Assembly (NCBI RefSeq): GCF_004217135.1 | Contig: NZ_SHKK01000001.1 | Coordinates: 1,178,001 to 1,242,000 of the forward strand | From: Micromonospora violae | Lineage (GTDB): Bacteria > Actinomycetota > Actinomycetes > Mycobacteriales > Micromonosporaceae | Reading direction: 5' to 3' | Length of the DNA: 64,000 nt | In this document: in pieces, positions 45,536 through 53,902 of the stretch | How positions within the stretch are numbered: the stretch's first letter is position 1 | Layout of the letters: the number at the start of each line of letters is the position of its first letter | Notes under the pieces: generated by a model | What the model saw: only the letters and a program-made list of their open reading frames with translations | Databases searched by the model: none | What the model was told of the DNA's origin: nothing | Translations under genes and position numbers: made by a program

Positions 45536-45713
45536 TCCGCGGCGGGCGCTGGTCCTTCAGGTGTCGGAAGTCGTCGGCCCACCTGCCGACATCTGCACGG
45601 TGACCGGTACCGGCCCGCCCTCCTAGATTCGCTGCGCGGCCTGCTGACAGGTGTTCCGCGATACCCCCACCCGGACGCCAGCGCCGCGTTTCCCTCCGAC
45701 GAGAGGTGGTTCC

Positions 45714-47759
45714 GTGCACCGTGCTACTCCCCATCGAACGCGGCTGAGGCGGGCCGTACTGGCCGCAGCCGTGGTGACCACGCTCGTGGCGACCGGGGCG
45801 GCGCAGGCCGCCGCCGCTCCGGCCAACCCGGCCGGCGGCACCGCGCCGTTCCAGGTCCTCGACCCGCAGGCCTGGCAGAACCCGGACACGATGACCTGGA
45901 ACGACTACAAGGCTGTGCCCGGCAGGAACTGGGCCGACCCGAGCGTGTCGGGGTCGGTCCGCAACTTCAAGATCGCCCTGGTGGCGCTGGACTATCCCGA
46001 CGAGACGTTCGCGGTGTCCCAGCGGGCCCGTTCGACGGTGTTCGGCAACCCCCAGTCCGTCGCGACCAACATCCCCCGGGCGGACGTGCCGCAGTTCTAC
46101 CAGGACTTCCTGAACACCCCGAACGCCCTCAACAAGGGTCACACCCTGCACGAGTACTGGATGCAGGACTCCAACGGCCGCTACGGCGTCGACCTCGCCG
46201 GGTTCGGGCCATACCAGATGCCGGCCAAGTCCTACCAGTACGGTCTGGACAACGGGTTCAACCCGGGCGCCTGCCCGAGTGGGGACGTGTGCGGCAAGAA
46301 CATCCGCACCGATGGCCTGGGCGCCTGGCGGGCGGCCGTCGGCGACGAGGTCGCCAACCAGTACGAGTTGGTGTTCATCCTCAGCGCCGGCCAGGACGAG
46401 TCGTCGACCTGGCAGGAGTTCGGGCAGATGATCTTCCAGAACAAGGAGGACGTGCCGGACGCCTGGGGCCCACCGGACCCCAACCTGCCGAACTGGGCGA
46501 AGACCCGCTACGTGGACTGGACCTCCTGGAAGGCGGCGGCGACACTGTGGCCGAACGCCGGCGGCGGTTCCTCGACGCAGGGGGAGAGTTCCGGCATGGG
46601 CGTCTACGCCCACGAGTTGAGCCATCTGCTGGGCATCGGCGACAACTACAACAACCCGTACGGCGAGCCGCTGCGCCGGGCGTACACCGGGATCTGGAGC
46701 ATGATGTCGCGCGGGTCGTTCAACGGCCCGGGCGGTCCGCACACCCGCTGGCAGATCCCGCCCACCAACGGCGGGTCGATGGGCTCGCTGCACACCCTGC
46801 GGGACAAGCTCAAGATCGGCCTGCTCGGCGAGGAGCACGTGCTGCGGCTGTCCCGGGAGTCGCTGGCCTCCTCGGGCCTGGTGGTCGCGCAGGTCACCGC
46901 TCGGGCGGTCGATGCCGGCCCGAAGGGTCTCAGCGGCCTGAACATCGCGCTGAACAAGGACCTGTCGCCGGCGTGTGGGGTCACCACCGACCCGCTGTGC
47001 GACGGCGGCAACTTCAACAACTACACCGTCGAGGTCGTCGACCGGATGGGCGCGGACTCGTTCACCCCGGACAGCGGTGTGCTGCTGAGCAAGACGAAGA
47101 ACGCCGACAGCGCGCCCTTCCAGTGGGTGGTGGACGCCAACCCGCAGGACATCGACATGGTCGACTTCTACCGGCCCGACGGCACCCCGCAGAAGATCAC
47201 CATGGGTGACTACCGGCAGCTCTCCGACGCGCTGTTCCACGCCGGCGCGGACACCGGCAGCCAGTACGAGTACGTCGATGAGGCCAACCGGCTGCACTTC
47301 TACATCATCGACCTCAAGCGGGACTCGGCCGGCTCGCTGTCCTACACGGTGGCGGTGCGCTCGCTCGACGGCACCGGCGGGCCGAGCAGCCACGGCGTGA
47401 CCCTGGGCAAGGGAGAGGTGACCAGCGGCGGCAAGCCCACCAACCGTGGGGTGACCTGCTCGTTCGAGCTGACCAACACCGGTTCCTACTCGGCCGGCGG
47501 GCAGCAGCACCCGGAGAACGTCAGCGCGTACCTGAAGTCGGACGTCTACCGCCTGTCCGCGGAGGTGGCCGGCAAGGGCTGGCGGACCTGGCTGCCCAAC
47601 CAGCTCGCCACCGCGCAGTTCGGCAAGGCCACCACGGTGAAGGTGTCGGTGGGCGCCACCGCCGCCGCCGCGGACACCGGTTTCGTGAAGCTCACCGCGA
47701 CCTCGGAGAGCGACCCGACGAAGACGGTGACCAAGCAGTGCCGGGTCGAGAAGTCCTGA
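45714..47759 (+). CDS. Secreted M6-family metalloprotease
   Basis: 681 aa from GTG 45714, with GAGAGG just upstream. Signal peptide: an Arg-rich N-terminus, then AVLAAAVVTTLVATGAAQAA. The zinc motif is HELSHLLGIGD (His300, Glu301, His304), as in the immune-inhibitor-A/M6 family, and a Met-turn-like WSMMSRG follows about 35 residues on. A C-terminal domain (about 570-680) looks like a beta-sandwich/NPCBM-like module (FELTNTGSYSAGGQQHPENV). It should be an extracellular protease. A strong terminator follows 24 bp after the stop, so it is probably monocistronic. Confidence 0.9.
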   Translation: MHRATPHRTRLRRAVLAAAVVTTLVATGAAQAAAAPANPAGGTAPFQVLDPQAWQNPDTMTWNDYKAVPGRNWADPSVSGSVRNFKIALVALDYPDETFAVSQRARSTVFGNPQSVATNIPRADVPQFYQDFLNTPNALNKGHTLHEYWMQDSNGRYGVDLAGFGPYQMPAKSYQYGLDNGFNPGACPSGDVCGKNIRTDGLGAWRAAVGDEVANQYELVFILSAGQDESSTWQEFGQMIFQNKEDVPDAWGPPDPNLPNWAKTRYVDWTSWKAAATLWPNAGGGSSTQGESSGMGVYAHELSHLLGIGDNYNNPYGEPLRRAYTGIWSMMSRGSFNGPGGPHTRWQIPPTNGGSMGSLHTLRDKLKIGLLGEEHVLRLSRESLASSGLVVAQVTARAVDAGPKGLSGLNIALNKDLSPACGVTTDPLCDGGNFNNYTVEVVDRMGADSFTPDSGVLLSKTKNADSAPFQWVVDANPQDIDMVDFYRPDGTPQKITMGDYRQLSDALFHAGADTGSQYEYVDEANRLHFYIIDLKRDSAGSLSYTVAVRSLDGTGGPSSHGVTLGKGEVTSGGKPTNRGVTCSFELTNTGSYSAGGQQHPENVSAYLKSDVYRLSAEVAGKGWRTWLPNQLATAQFGKATTVKVSVGATAAAADTGFVKLTATSESDPTKTVTKQCRVEKS

Positions 47760-47783
47760 CCGGCGCCCGAGGTTGACCCCGTT

Positions 47784-47825
47784 CCTGCTGGTTCCGCGGC
47801 GGCCTACCGCCGCGGAACCAGCAGG
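47784..47825 (+). terminator. Strong hairpin terminator after the M6 protease gene
   Basis: A perfect 19-bp stem (47784-47802 with 47807-47825) closes on a CCTA tetraloop. It starts 25 nt past the M6 stop, and the ribosome binding site of the next gene begins 6 nt after it, so downstream genes need a promoter inside or beyond it, or read-through. Confidence 0.8.
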
Positions 47826-47844
47826 CGGGCGAGAGGAGGATGAC

Positions 47845-48279
47845 GTGCGGCGAAGCACCATGACTCTGTTGCCCCTGCTGGTGGCCGGCCTGACCGGCTG
47901 CGGAGCGGTCGGCGCCGCCCAGGAGAAGGTCTCCCCGACGACCGTCCGGGTCCTGGTTCGCGACATCAACATCCGGGCCGCCGGCGTGGACTGCGCCGGC
48001 ACCGGTCCGTTCCAGCACTTCCACAACCGGGCGCCGTTTCGCGTGCTCGACCCGGACGGGGCGGCGCTGGCCAGCGGGCTACTGCCGGCGGGGACCGCGG
48101 TGGCCGCTTTCGCCGAGGACCTGGGAGTCGAACGCCTGCCCACCTACTGCGAGTTCGCCGTACCGGTACGCGTACCGCAGCGGGCCTCCTACCGCCTGGA
48201 GGTGGACGGCCGGCCGACGCTCGACCTGACGCCGGACGACAGCGAAGGCCCGGCGCTGGTGGCGGTGGTCCCGTCATGA
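47845..48279 (+). CDS. Small secreted lipoprotein, in an operon with a TlpA-like gene
   Basis: 144 aa from GTG 47845, with GAGAGGAGGA 4 nt upstream; ATG 47860 is the alternative. The lipobox is LVAGLTGC, Cys at about residue 19. The rest is a compact beta domain with two further cysteines (AGVDCAGTGPF and LPTYCEFAV) that could form a disulfide. This fits a partner of the following thioredoxin-like protein. Its stop overlaps the next start (ATGA). No family recognised. Confidence 0.82.
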   Translation: MRRSTMTLLPLLVAGLTGCGAVGAAQEKVSPTTVRVLVRDINIRAAGVDCAGTGPFQHFHNRAPFRVLDPDGAALASGLLPAGTAVAAFAEDLGVERLPTYCEFAVPVRVPQRASYRLEVDGRPTLDLTPDDSEGPALVAVVPS

Positions 48280-48854
48280 GGCGGGCCCTCCTACCGCTGG
48301 TGCTGGCGGCGACGCTGCTGGCCGGATGCAGCACGCCCGAGCCCGCGCCCCCGCCGACGCCGGTCGGAGGAGCGGCGGCGCTGCCCGGGCCGGTCCCGGC
48401 CGACCTGGCCTTGCGCCCGGTGCCCGGCACCGCCCCGGCCGCCCCGGCGTTCACCGGCGCGCTGACCGACGGCACACCGTTCGCCGCCGCCGAGGTGTGG
48501 GCGCAGCGTCCCGTCGTACTCACCTTCTTCACCTCCTGGTGCACCACCTGCGCCAGCCGCCAGGCCGCCCTCAGTGAGCTGGCCCGCAGCTACCGCGACC
48601 GGGTGGTCTTCGTCGGCGTGGCCGGCGCGGACGAGGCCGACGAGGTCCAGGACTACCTACGCGCTCACCGGGTGGACTATCCGGTCGTCCTGGACGACCA
48701 GCAGACGATCTGGCGTTCGTACGCGGTACGGGAACCGCCGACCATCGTCCTGGTAGGCAAGGGTGGCGCCCTGCTCCGCGGCTGGCCGGGGGGCCTGGAC
48801 GCCCCGGCACTCGACCAGCGGCTGCGGGAGTTGGTGCTGGCCGGCCAGCCGTAG
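48276..48854 (+). CDS. TlpA/ResA-like thioredoxin-fold lipoprotein
   Basis: 192 aa. Signal peptide MRRALLPLVLAATLLAGC with lipobox LAGC (Cys18). The thioredoxin active site is WCTTC in VLTFFTSWCTTCASRQ, with a cis-Pro region EPPTIVLVG. These proteins act outside the membrane as reductants or oxidants of protein disulfides, for example in cytochrome c maturation. Its coupled partner at 47845 has a pair of cysteines and may be the substrate. The ATG overlaps the previous stop by 4 nt. Confidence 0.9.
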   Translation: MRRALLPLVLAATLLAGCSTPEPAPPPTPVGGAAALPGPVPADLALRPVPGTAPAAPAFTGALTDGTPFAAAEVWAQRPVVLTFFTSWCTTCASRQAALSELARSYRDRVVFVGVAGADEADEVQDYLRAHRVDYPVVLDDQQTIWRSYAVREPPTIVLVGKGGALLRGWPGGLDAPALDQRLRELVLAGQP

Positions 48855-48998
48855 GCCAGCCCGGTGCCGCGCGGACCTCCCCGGCGAGCGGGGGCCGCAC
48901 CCGTCGAACCACACCGGGCGAAGTTCCTACACGTGCAGGTGGTGGCACCGGCCGGCGGCTCGTAGCGTACGCAGCCTCGGACATATCAAGGAGAATGC

Positions 48999-50894
48999 AT
49001 GGCTACAGTGGGAACGCGCTGGCGCAGAGGCGTGGCCGTCCTGTCCGCGACGGTGCTCGCCGCCCTCGGCGCGGCGCCGCAGGCGCTGGCGGCGGACGGC
49101 CCGCCGTCGATCGTCGTCCAGGACGGCGTCACCCAGCCGGTGTTCGGCTACGCCGACGCCATCCGGGAACGCCTCTTCATCGACTCCACCTTCGACAGCG
49201 ACAACGACGGTCTGCGCGACATCATCGCGTTCGACCTGATGCGGCCGGCGGCCACAGCGCAGGGGCTCAAGGCCCCCGTGGTGATGGACGCCAGCCCGTA
49301 CTACTCGACGGTCTGCCGGGGCAACGAGTCGGAGTGCAAGGCGGACCTCGACGGCGACGGGCTGCTGGACAAGTGGCCGCTGTTCTACGACAACTACTTC
49401 GTGCCGCGTGGCTACGCGGTCATCCTGCTGGACATGGTCGGCACGAACAACTCCACCGGCTGCCCGACCACCAACGCCAACCAGGACAACCTGAGCGCCA
49501 AGCAGGCCATCAACTGGCTCAACGGTCGGGCCACCGCCCGTAACGCCGCCGGTGAGATCGTCAAGGCGGACTGGCACAACGGTAAGACGGGGATGATCGG
49601 CAAGTCGTACGACGGCTCGCTGGCCATGGCCACGGCGGTGACCGGCGTGAAGGGCCTGACCACCGTCGTGCCGATCAGCGGACCGACCGAGTACTACGAC
49701 TACGTGCGCAGCAACGGCGTCGTCACCCGCGGCAACAGCTACGTGTCGTCGCTGGCCAACACGGTCACCAACCCCGAGCGCCGGGACTACTGCAAGCCGG
49801 TGCGCGACGCGATAGGCGCCGCCGACGGCGACGAGCACGGCGACTACACGTCCTTCTGGAACGAGCGAAGCTACGTCAAGAAGGTCCCCAACGTCACCGC
49901 CAGTGTGCTGCTCTACCACGGCCTCAACGACGACAACGTCCGGCCGGACCACTTCAGCAAGTTCTGGTACGCCCTGGCGGAGAACAACGTGCCGCGCAAG
50001 CTGTGGCTGTCGCAGGAGGGCCACGTCGACCCGTTCGACTCGCGCCGCGCGGTGTGGGTGTCGACGCTGCACCGGTGGTTCGACTTCTGGTTGCAGGGCG
50101 TCGCCAACGGCATCATGGACGAGCCGCGGGTGGACCTGGAGCGGTCCGCCGACGTGTGGGAGACCCACGCCGACTGGCCGATCCCCGGCATGACCGACAC
50201 CGAGGTGTTCCTCCAGCCCGGCACCACGGGCGCGGGCGGTCTCGGGCTGGTGCCCACCGCGAAGCCGGCGACCGGGGCGTTCCAGGACAGCCGCACGCAG
50301 AGCCAGAACACCATGATCCTCAACCCGGACGTGGTGCAGCCCAACCGGCTGGCGTTCCTCTCCGCGCCGCTCTCGGCGCCGCTGCACATCTCCGGCACGC
50401 CCACCGTGCAACTGCGGGCCTCCGCCGACCAGACCGACACCAACCTCGGGGCGATCCTGGTCGACTACGGCACCGACGAGCGGGTCGCGCACCGGGCTTC
50501 CGGCGAGGGGATCATCACCCTGGACACGTCGGACTGCTGGGGCGAGAGCAGCCCGACCGACGACGGCTGCTACAAGCAGACGGCGAAGCGGGTGGCCACC
50601 GCCGACTACGAACTGGTCACCAAGGGCATCATGGACGCCCAGAACCGGCAGTCGATCCGGGTCGCGGTGCCGCTGGTGCCGGGGGAGTCGTACAACTTCA
50701 GCTTCCCGCTGTTGCCGGAGGACTACGTCTTCAAGCCCGGCCACCGGATCGGTGTGATCATCGTGGCCAGTTACCCGCAGTACTCCAGCCAGGCGGACAC
50801 CACCGCCGCGAACCTGCAGGTCGCGTTGAAGAGCAGCAAGATCGTCCTCCCCGTGGTCGGCGGTACCCCCGCCGCTCACGCCGCCGGCCTCTGA
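48999..50894 (+). CDS. Secreted X-Pro dipeptidyl-peptidase (S15 family)
   Basis: 631 aa, ATG with AAGGAG upstream. Signal peptide: Arg-rich start, then GVAVLSATVLAALGAAPQAL. The catalytic serine is Ser203 in GKSYDGS. The acid is expected in YHGLNDDNV (about 311) and the histidine in SQEGHVDPF (about 343). A C-terminal jelly-roll (about 400-625) is typical of the S15/CocE fold. It should remove X-Pro dipeptides from extracellular peptides, working after the M6 and S8 endoproteases nearby. It converges on the sugar dehydrogenase gene across a shared terminator. Confidence 0.92.
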   Translation: MATVGTRWRRGVAVLSATVLAALGAAPQALAADGPPSIVVQDGVTQPVFGYADAIRERLFIDSTFDSDNDGLRDIIAFDLMRPAATAQGLKAPVVMDASPYYSTVCRGNESECKADLDGDGLLDKWPLFYDNYFVPRGYAVILLDMVGTNNSTGCPTTNANQDNLSAKQAINWLNGRATARNAAGEIVKADWHNGKTGMIGKSYDGSLAMATAVTGVKGLTTVVPISGPTEYYDYVRSNGVVTRGNSYVSSLANTVTNPERRDYCKPVRDAIGAADGDEHGDYTSFWNERSYVKKVPNVTASVLLYHGLNDDNVRPDHFSKFWYALAENNVPRKLWLSQEGHVDPFDSRRAVWVSTLHRWFDFWLQGVANGIMDEPRVDLERSADVWETHADWPIPGMTDTEVFLQPGTTGAGGLGLVPTAKPATGAFQDSRTQSQNTMILNPDVVQPNRLAFLSAPLSAPLHISGTPTVQLRASADQTDTNLGAILVDYGTDERVAHRASGEGIITLDTSDCWGESSPTDDGCYKQTAKRVATADYELVTKGIMDAQNRQSIRVAVPLVPGESYNFSFPLLPEDYVFKPGHRIGVIIVASYPQYSSQADTTAANLQVALKSSKIVLPVVGGTPAAHAAGL

Positions 50895-50931
50895 CCGGGT
50901 GAGCCGCGCCCACCCGGCGCGGCGCACAGCC

Positions 50932-50984
50932 GGGCGGCCCGGCGATCAACCCTCCGCGGAGGGCCACTGATCGCCGGGCCGCCC
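50932..50984. terminator. Bidirectional hairpin terminator between convergent genes
   Basis: A perfect 17-bp stem (50932-50948 with 50968-50984) encloses a second palindrome, CCCTCCGCGGAGGG. It lies midway between the S15 stop (50894) and the sugar dehydrogenase stop (51007), so it can serve both. Confidence 0.8.
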
Positions 50985-51006
50985 TGGTGCCGGCACCTCG
51001 CGAGGC

Positions 51007-52251
51007 TCAGCGGTTCGCCGTACCGCCGCCGGGGGTCGGCTGGACCCGCTCGAACCGCACCTTGCTCAGCCAGCCCGGCAGGTCGCTGAGCACGTAGAGT
51101 TCGCCGTTCACGTCGGCGCCGAACGCCGTCGGCTGGGTGGGGAAGGTGCCGATCTCAGCGGACTCGTAGCCACCCGTGGGCTTGGCCCGCACGGCGAACG
51201 CGCGGGTCGAGCAGTAGTCACTCGCGATGTAGGTGCCGCGCGCCTCCGGGGTGACCGACCCCCGGTAGACCAGGCCGCCGATGATGGAGCAGTTCTCCGT
51301 CATGTAGTGGTCGTACTCGACGACCGGGTCGGTCAAGCGCACGCCCGGGCGGCACTGCGTCTCGTCGAAGACCGGCGTGCCCTCTCGGCAGGACCAGCCG
51401 AGGTTGGCGCCCCGCTGGGACGGACGGATGTGGTTGATCTCCTCGATCAGGCCCTGCCCGACGTCACCGATCCACAGCGAGTTGTCGACCGGGTCGATGG
51501 AGAACCTCCACGGGTTGCGCAGCCCGTAGACCCAGATCTCCGGCCGCGCGCCCGGCGTGCGGACGAACGGGTTGTCGAAGGGTACGCAGTAGGGCTTTGC
51601 TCCGCAGGAGCGGTTGACGTCGATCCGCAGGATCTTGCCGAGCAGGGTGCTGAGGCTCTGACCGGACTTGAACGGGTCGTTCGCGTGGCCGCCGTCACCG
51701 AGGGACCAGTAGAGGTAGCCGTCGCGGCCGAACGCCACCTGGCCGCCGTTGTGGTTGCCGTACTCGGCGTGCTCCTGGGTGAGCAGCACCTGCACCCGCT
51801 CCGGAGCGTTGAGGGGCACCCGCGCCAGGGTCAGCGCGCCGGCCGGAAGGCTCGTGTAGGCCACGTAGAGCATCCCGGTCCGCGCGAAGTTCGGCGCCGG
51901 CGTGATGCCGAGCAGGCCGCGCTCGTTGTTCGACGTGTCGATCCGCGCGGTCAGGTCGAGCACCGGATCGGCCGTCAGGCCGGTGTCGGGGTGGTAGGCG
52001 CGGACGGTGCCGTTCTTCTCCGCGATCAGCATCCGGCCGTCCGGCAGCCCGGTGATCGCGATCGGCCGTTGCAGGCCGAACGCGACCCGTTCGGACACCA
52101 CGGTCAGTTCGGCGAGTGGCGTCGCGCGGGTGTGGGATGTGCCGGCTGCTGCGGTGCCGGCCACCGATGCCGGTGGGAGCAGCATCGCGGTCAGGGCCAG
52201 AGTGAACAGCCCGGCCAGCATGGTGGCCGGGCGATACCGCCGTCGGGACAT
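51007..52251 (-). CDS. Secreted PQQ-dependent-type sugar (aldose) dehydrogenase
   Basis: 414 aa from ATG 52251, with GAGGAG 6 nt upstream; an earlier start to 52284 lacks one. The N-terminus MSRRRYRPATMLAGLFTLAL is a signal peptide. The soluble glucose/sorbosone dehydrogenase propeller is clear: GLPDGRMLIAEKNG, HNGGQVAFGRDGYLYWSLGD, WVYGLRNPWRFSID and DVGQGLIEEIN. Members oxidise aldoses outside the cell with PQQ. A CebR-like operator and a plausible promoter lie directly upstream, suggesting control by oligosaccharides. It is downstream of the chitinase gene on the same strand, with a 141-bp gap. Confidence 0.9.
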   Translation of the reverse strand: MSRRRYRPATMLAGLFTLALTAMLLPPASVAGTAAAGTSHTRATPLAELTVVSERVAFGLQRPIAITGLPDGRMLIAEKNGTVRAYHPDTGLTADPVLDLTARIDTSNNERGLLGITPAPNFARTGMLYVAYTSLPAGALTLARVPLNAPERVQVLLTQEHAEYGNHNGGQVAFGRDGYLYWSLGDGGHANDPFKSGQSLSTLLGKILRIDVNRSCGAKPYCVPFDNPFVRTPGARPEIWVYGLRNPWRFSIDPVDNSLWIGDVGQGLIEEINHIRPSQRGANLGWSCREGTPVFDETQCRPGVRLTDPVVEYDHYMTENCSIIGGLVYRGSVTPEARGTYIASDYCSTRAFAVRAKPTGGYESAEIGTFPTQPTAFGADVNGELYVLSDLPGWLSKVRFERVQPTPGGGTANR

Positions 52252-52286
52252 GTCGGCTCCTCGAGTGAGTGGGTGGTGGCGCAATC

Positions 52287-52300
52287 TGGGAGCGTTCCCA
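52287..52300. promoter_or_regulatory. CebR-like LacI-family operator upstream of the sugar dehydrogenase
   Basis: TGGGAGCGTTCCCA differs by one base from the CebR operator TGGGAGCGCTCCCA known in Streptomyces, where CebR represses cellulose-utilisation genes until cello-oligosaccharides bind. It abuts a possible -10 box and lies 36 bp from the dehydrogenase ATG, a good position for repression. Confidence 0.65.
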
Positions 52301-52327
52301 CCCTACATCGACTCAAGTCAATGGCAA
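52300..52327 (-). promoter_or_regulatory. Candidate promoter of the sugar dehydrogenase gene
   Basis: On the minus strand TTGCCA (52327-52322) and TAGGGT (52305-52300) are 16 bp apart. Transcription would start within the CebR-like site. Confidence 0.4.
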
Positions 52328-52392
52328 ACCTGGTGGCGTCGCGGCGCTGGGCCCGCGCCCGTCGGGAGGCTGGCCGGCGGTGCGCTCACCGG

Positions 52393-53745
52393 TCACCGGC
52401 CCTGCAGGCGCTTCACGTTGTCGCCGAAGGTCCAGCCCTTCGATCCGTCCCAGTTCGCCGACCAGGTCATCAGGCCCTTGAGGCCGGGCACCGAGTTCCA
52501 GGCCTGCGTGACCAGCGACGTCGACAGGTGGCCGCCGCCCGCTCCGATCTGCGCGGGCAGGCCCGGGACCTGCTTGTCGTACGGCACCCGGATGGTGGTG
52601 CCCTGGATGGTGAGGCCGTTGTTGAGGCACTGCGTCTGGACCGTGAAGCCCTGCACGGTGCCCGCCGGGTACGAATCGCCGGCGCAGCCGTACATGCTGC
52701 CGTTGTAGTACTGCATGTTCAGCCACCAGAGCCGGCCGTTGTCCATGTACTTCTTGATGATCGGCAGGTACGCGCCCCAGATCGAGCCGTAGACCACACT
52801 CCCACCGGTGACGTAGGCCGTCTCCGGGGCCATGGTCAGGCCGAAGTTCGACGGCATCCGGGCCAGCACGCCGTCGATGATCCGGATCAGGTTGGCCTGC
52901 GACGTCGACAGGGTGGTGATGCTGCCGCTGCCGGTCAGGCCGGTTTCGATGTCGATGTCGATGCCGTCGAAGTGGTAGGCCGTCAGAATCGGCACGATCG
53001 TCGCGATGAACCGGTCGGCGACCGCGGTGGAGTTCAGGTCGATGCCGGCGGCGGCCCCGCCGATCGACATCAGGATGGTGGCGCCGGCCGCCTTGGCCTG
53101 GCACATCTCGGCCGGGGTGGCCACCTTCACGCCAGCGTCCATGCCGTTCTCCCAGAGGACCGTGCCGTCCGGGCGGATCACCGGGAACGCCGCGTTGATC
53201 ACGTTGTAGCCGTGCTGGTTGAGCCGGCTGTCGGTGATCGGGATCCAGCCGAGTCCGGGGTGTACGCCGTTGGCGGCGCCGTCCCAGTTCTCCCAGTAGC
53301 CCTGCAACACCTTGCCGGTGGGGCGCGACTTCACCGCGCAGGTTCCGCCGGTCGGCGGTGGCGTGGTGGGGGGAGCCGTGGTCGGTGGTGGAGTGGTGGG
53401 CGGTGGGGTCGTCGGTGGCGTCGTCGGTGGCGTCGTGGTGGGCGGTGGGGTGCCTCCCGAGCACGCGCCGAGGTCACGCCAGAGTGACGGGGTCGCGGCG
53501 GGGTTCCAGCCGGCGCCGGGGTGCGCGGTGTGGGTGACCAGAGCCTGGTAGAGCCGGCCACCGTAGGTGACCTGGCCGCCCGCCTGGTAGGTGGTGCCCT
53601 CGGCCCAGGTCGGTGCGGTGCAGACGACCATCGGGACGGCGGTGCTCGGGGAGACCGCGGCCAGGCTGGTGGGGACGAAGGCGACGGCGGCCGTGAGGGT
53701 CATCGCCGCCCCGGCCACCACTGCGAAAATCCGACGGCTTCTCAT
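52393..53745 (-). CDS. Secreted GH18 chitinase with chitin-binding domain
   Basis: 450 aa, ATG with GGGGAG 5 nt upstream. Signal peptide MRSRRIFAVVAGAAMTLTAA. The N-terminal domain (about 42-92; APTWAEGTTYQAGGQVTYGG and WNPAATPSLWRDLG) is a CBM5/12 chitin-binding module. A Pro/Thr linker follows, then the GH18 barrel: LMSIGGAAAG and FDGIDIDIET, which carries the DxxDxDxE catalytic motif. It hydrolyses chitin outside the cell. The upstream 53746-53815 stretch is relatively AT-rich and probably holds promoters for this gene and ltrA, but I see no clear operator there. Confidence 0.94.
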   Translation of the reverse strand: MRSRRIFAVVAGAAMTLTAAVAFVPTSLAAVSPSTAVPMVVCTAPTWAEGTTYQAGGQVTYGGRLYQALVTHTAHPGAGWNPAATPSLWRDLGACSGGTPPPTTTPPTTPPTTPPPTTPPPTTAPPTTPPPTGGTCAVKSRPTGKVLQGYWENWDGAANGVHPGLGWIPITDSRLNQHGYNVINAAFPVIRPDGTVLWENGMDAGVKVATPAEMCQAKAAGATILMSIGGAAAGIDLNSTAVADRFIATIVPILTAYHFDGIDIDIETGLTGSGSITTLSTSQANLIRIIDGVLARMPSNFGLTMAPETAYVTGGSVVYGSIWGAYLPIIKKYMDNGRLWWLNMQYYNGSMYGCAGDSYPAGTVQGFTVQTQCLNNGLTIQGTTIRVPYDKQVPGLPAQIGAGGGHLSTSLVTQAWNSVPGLKGLMTWSANWDGSKGWTFGDNVKRLQGR

Positions 53746-53902
53746 GGCTCACTCCCCAGGCTTCGGCGACCCGTGACCTCCACATATTGACGCTCGTGAC
53801 GATTAATATCAAGGGTTGTTTACAGATCTCGGGTCGCTGGTCCGGACGCAACTCCGCTGGCTGCCGGCTCGTTTGCTAGGAACGGGCGGACGGAGGCGGA
53901 CG

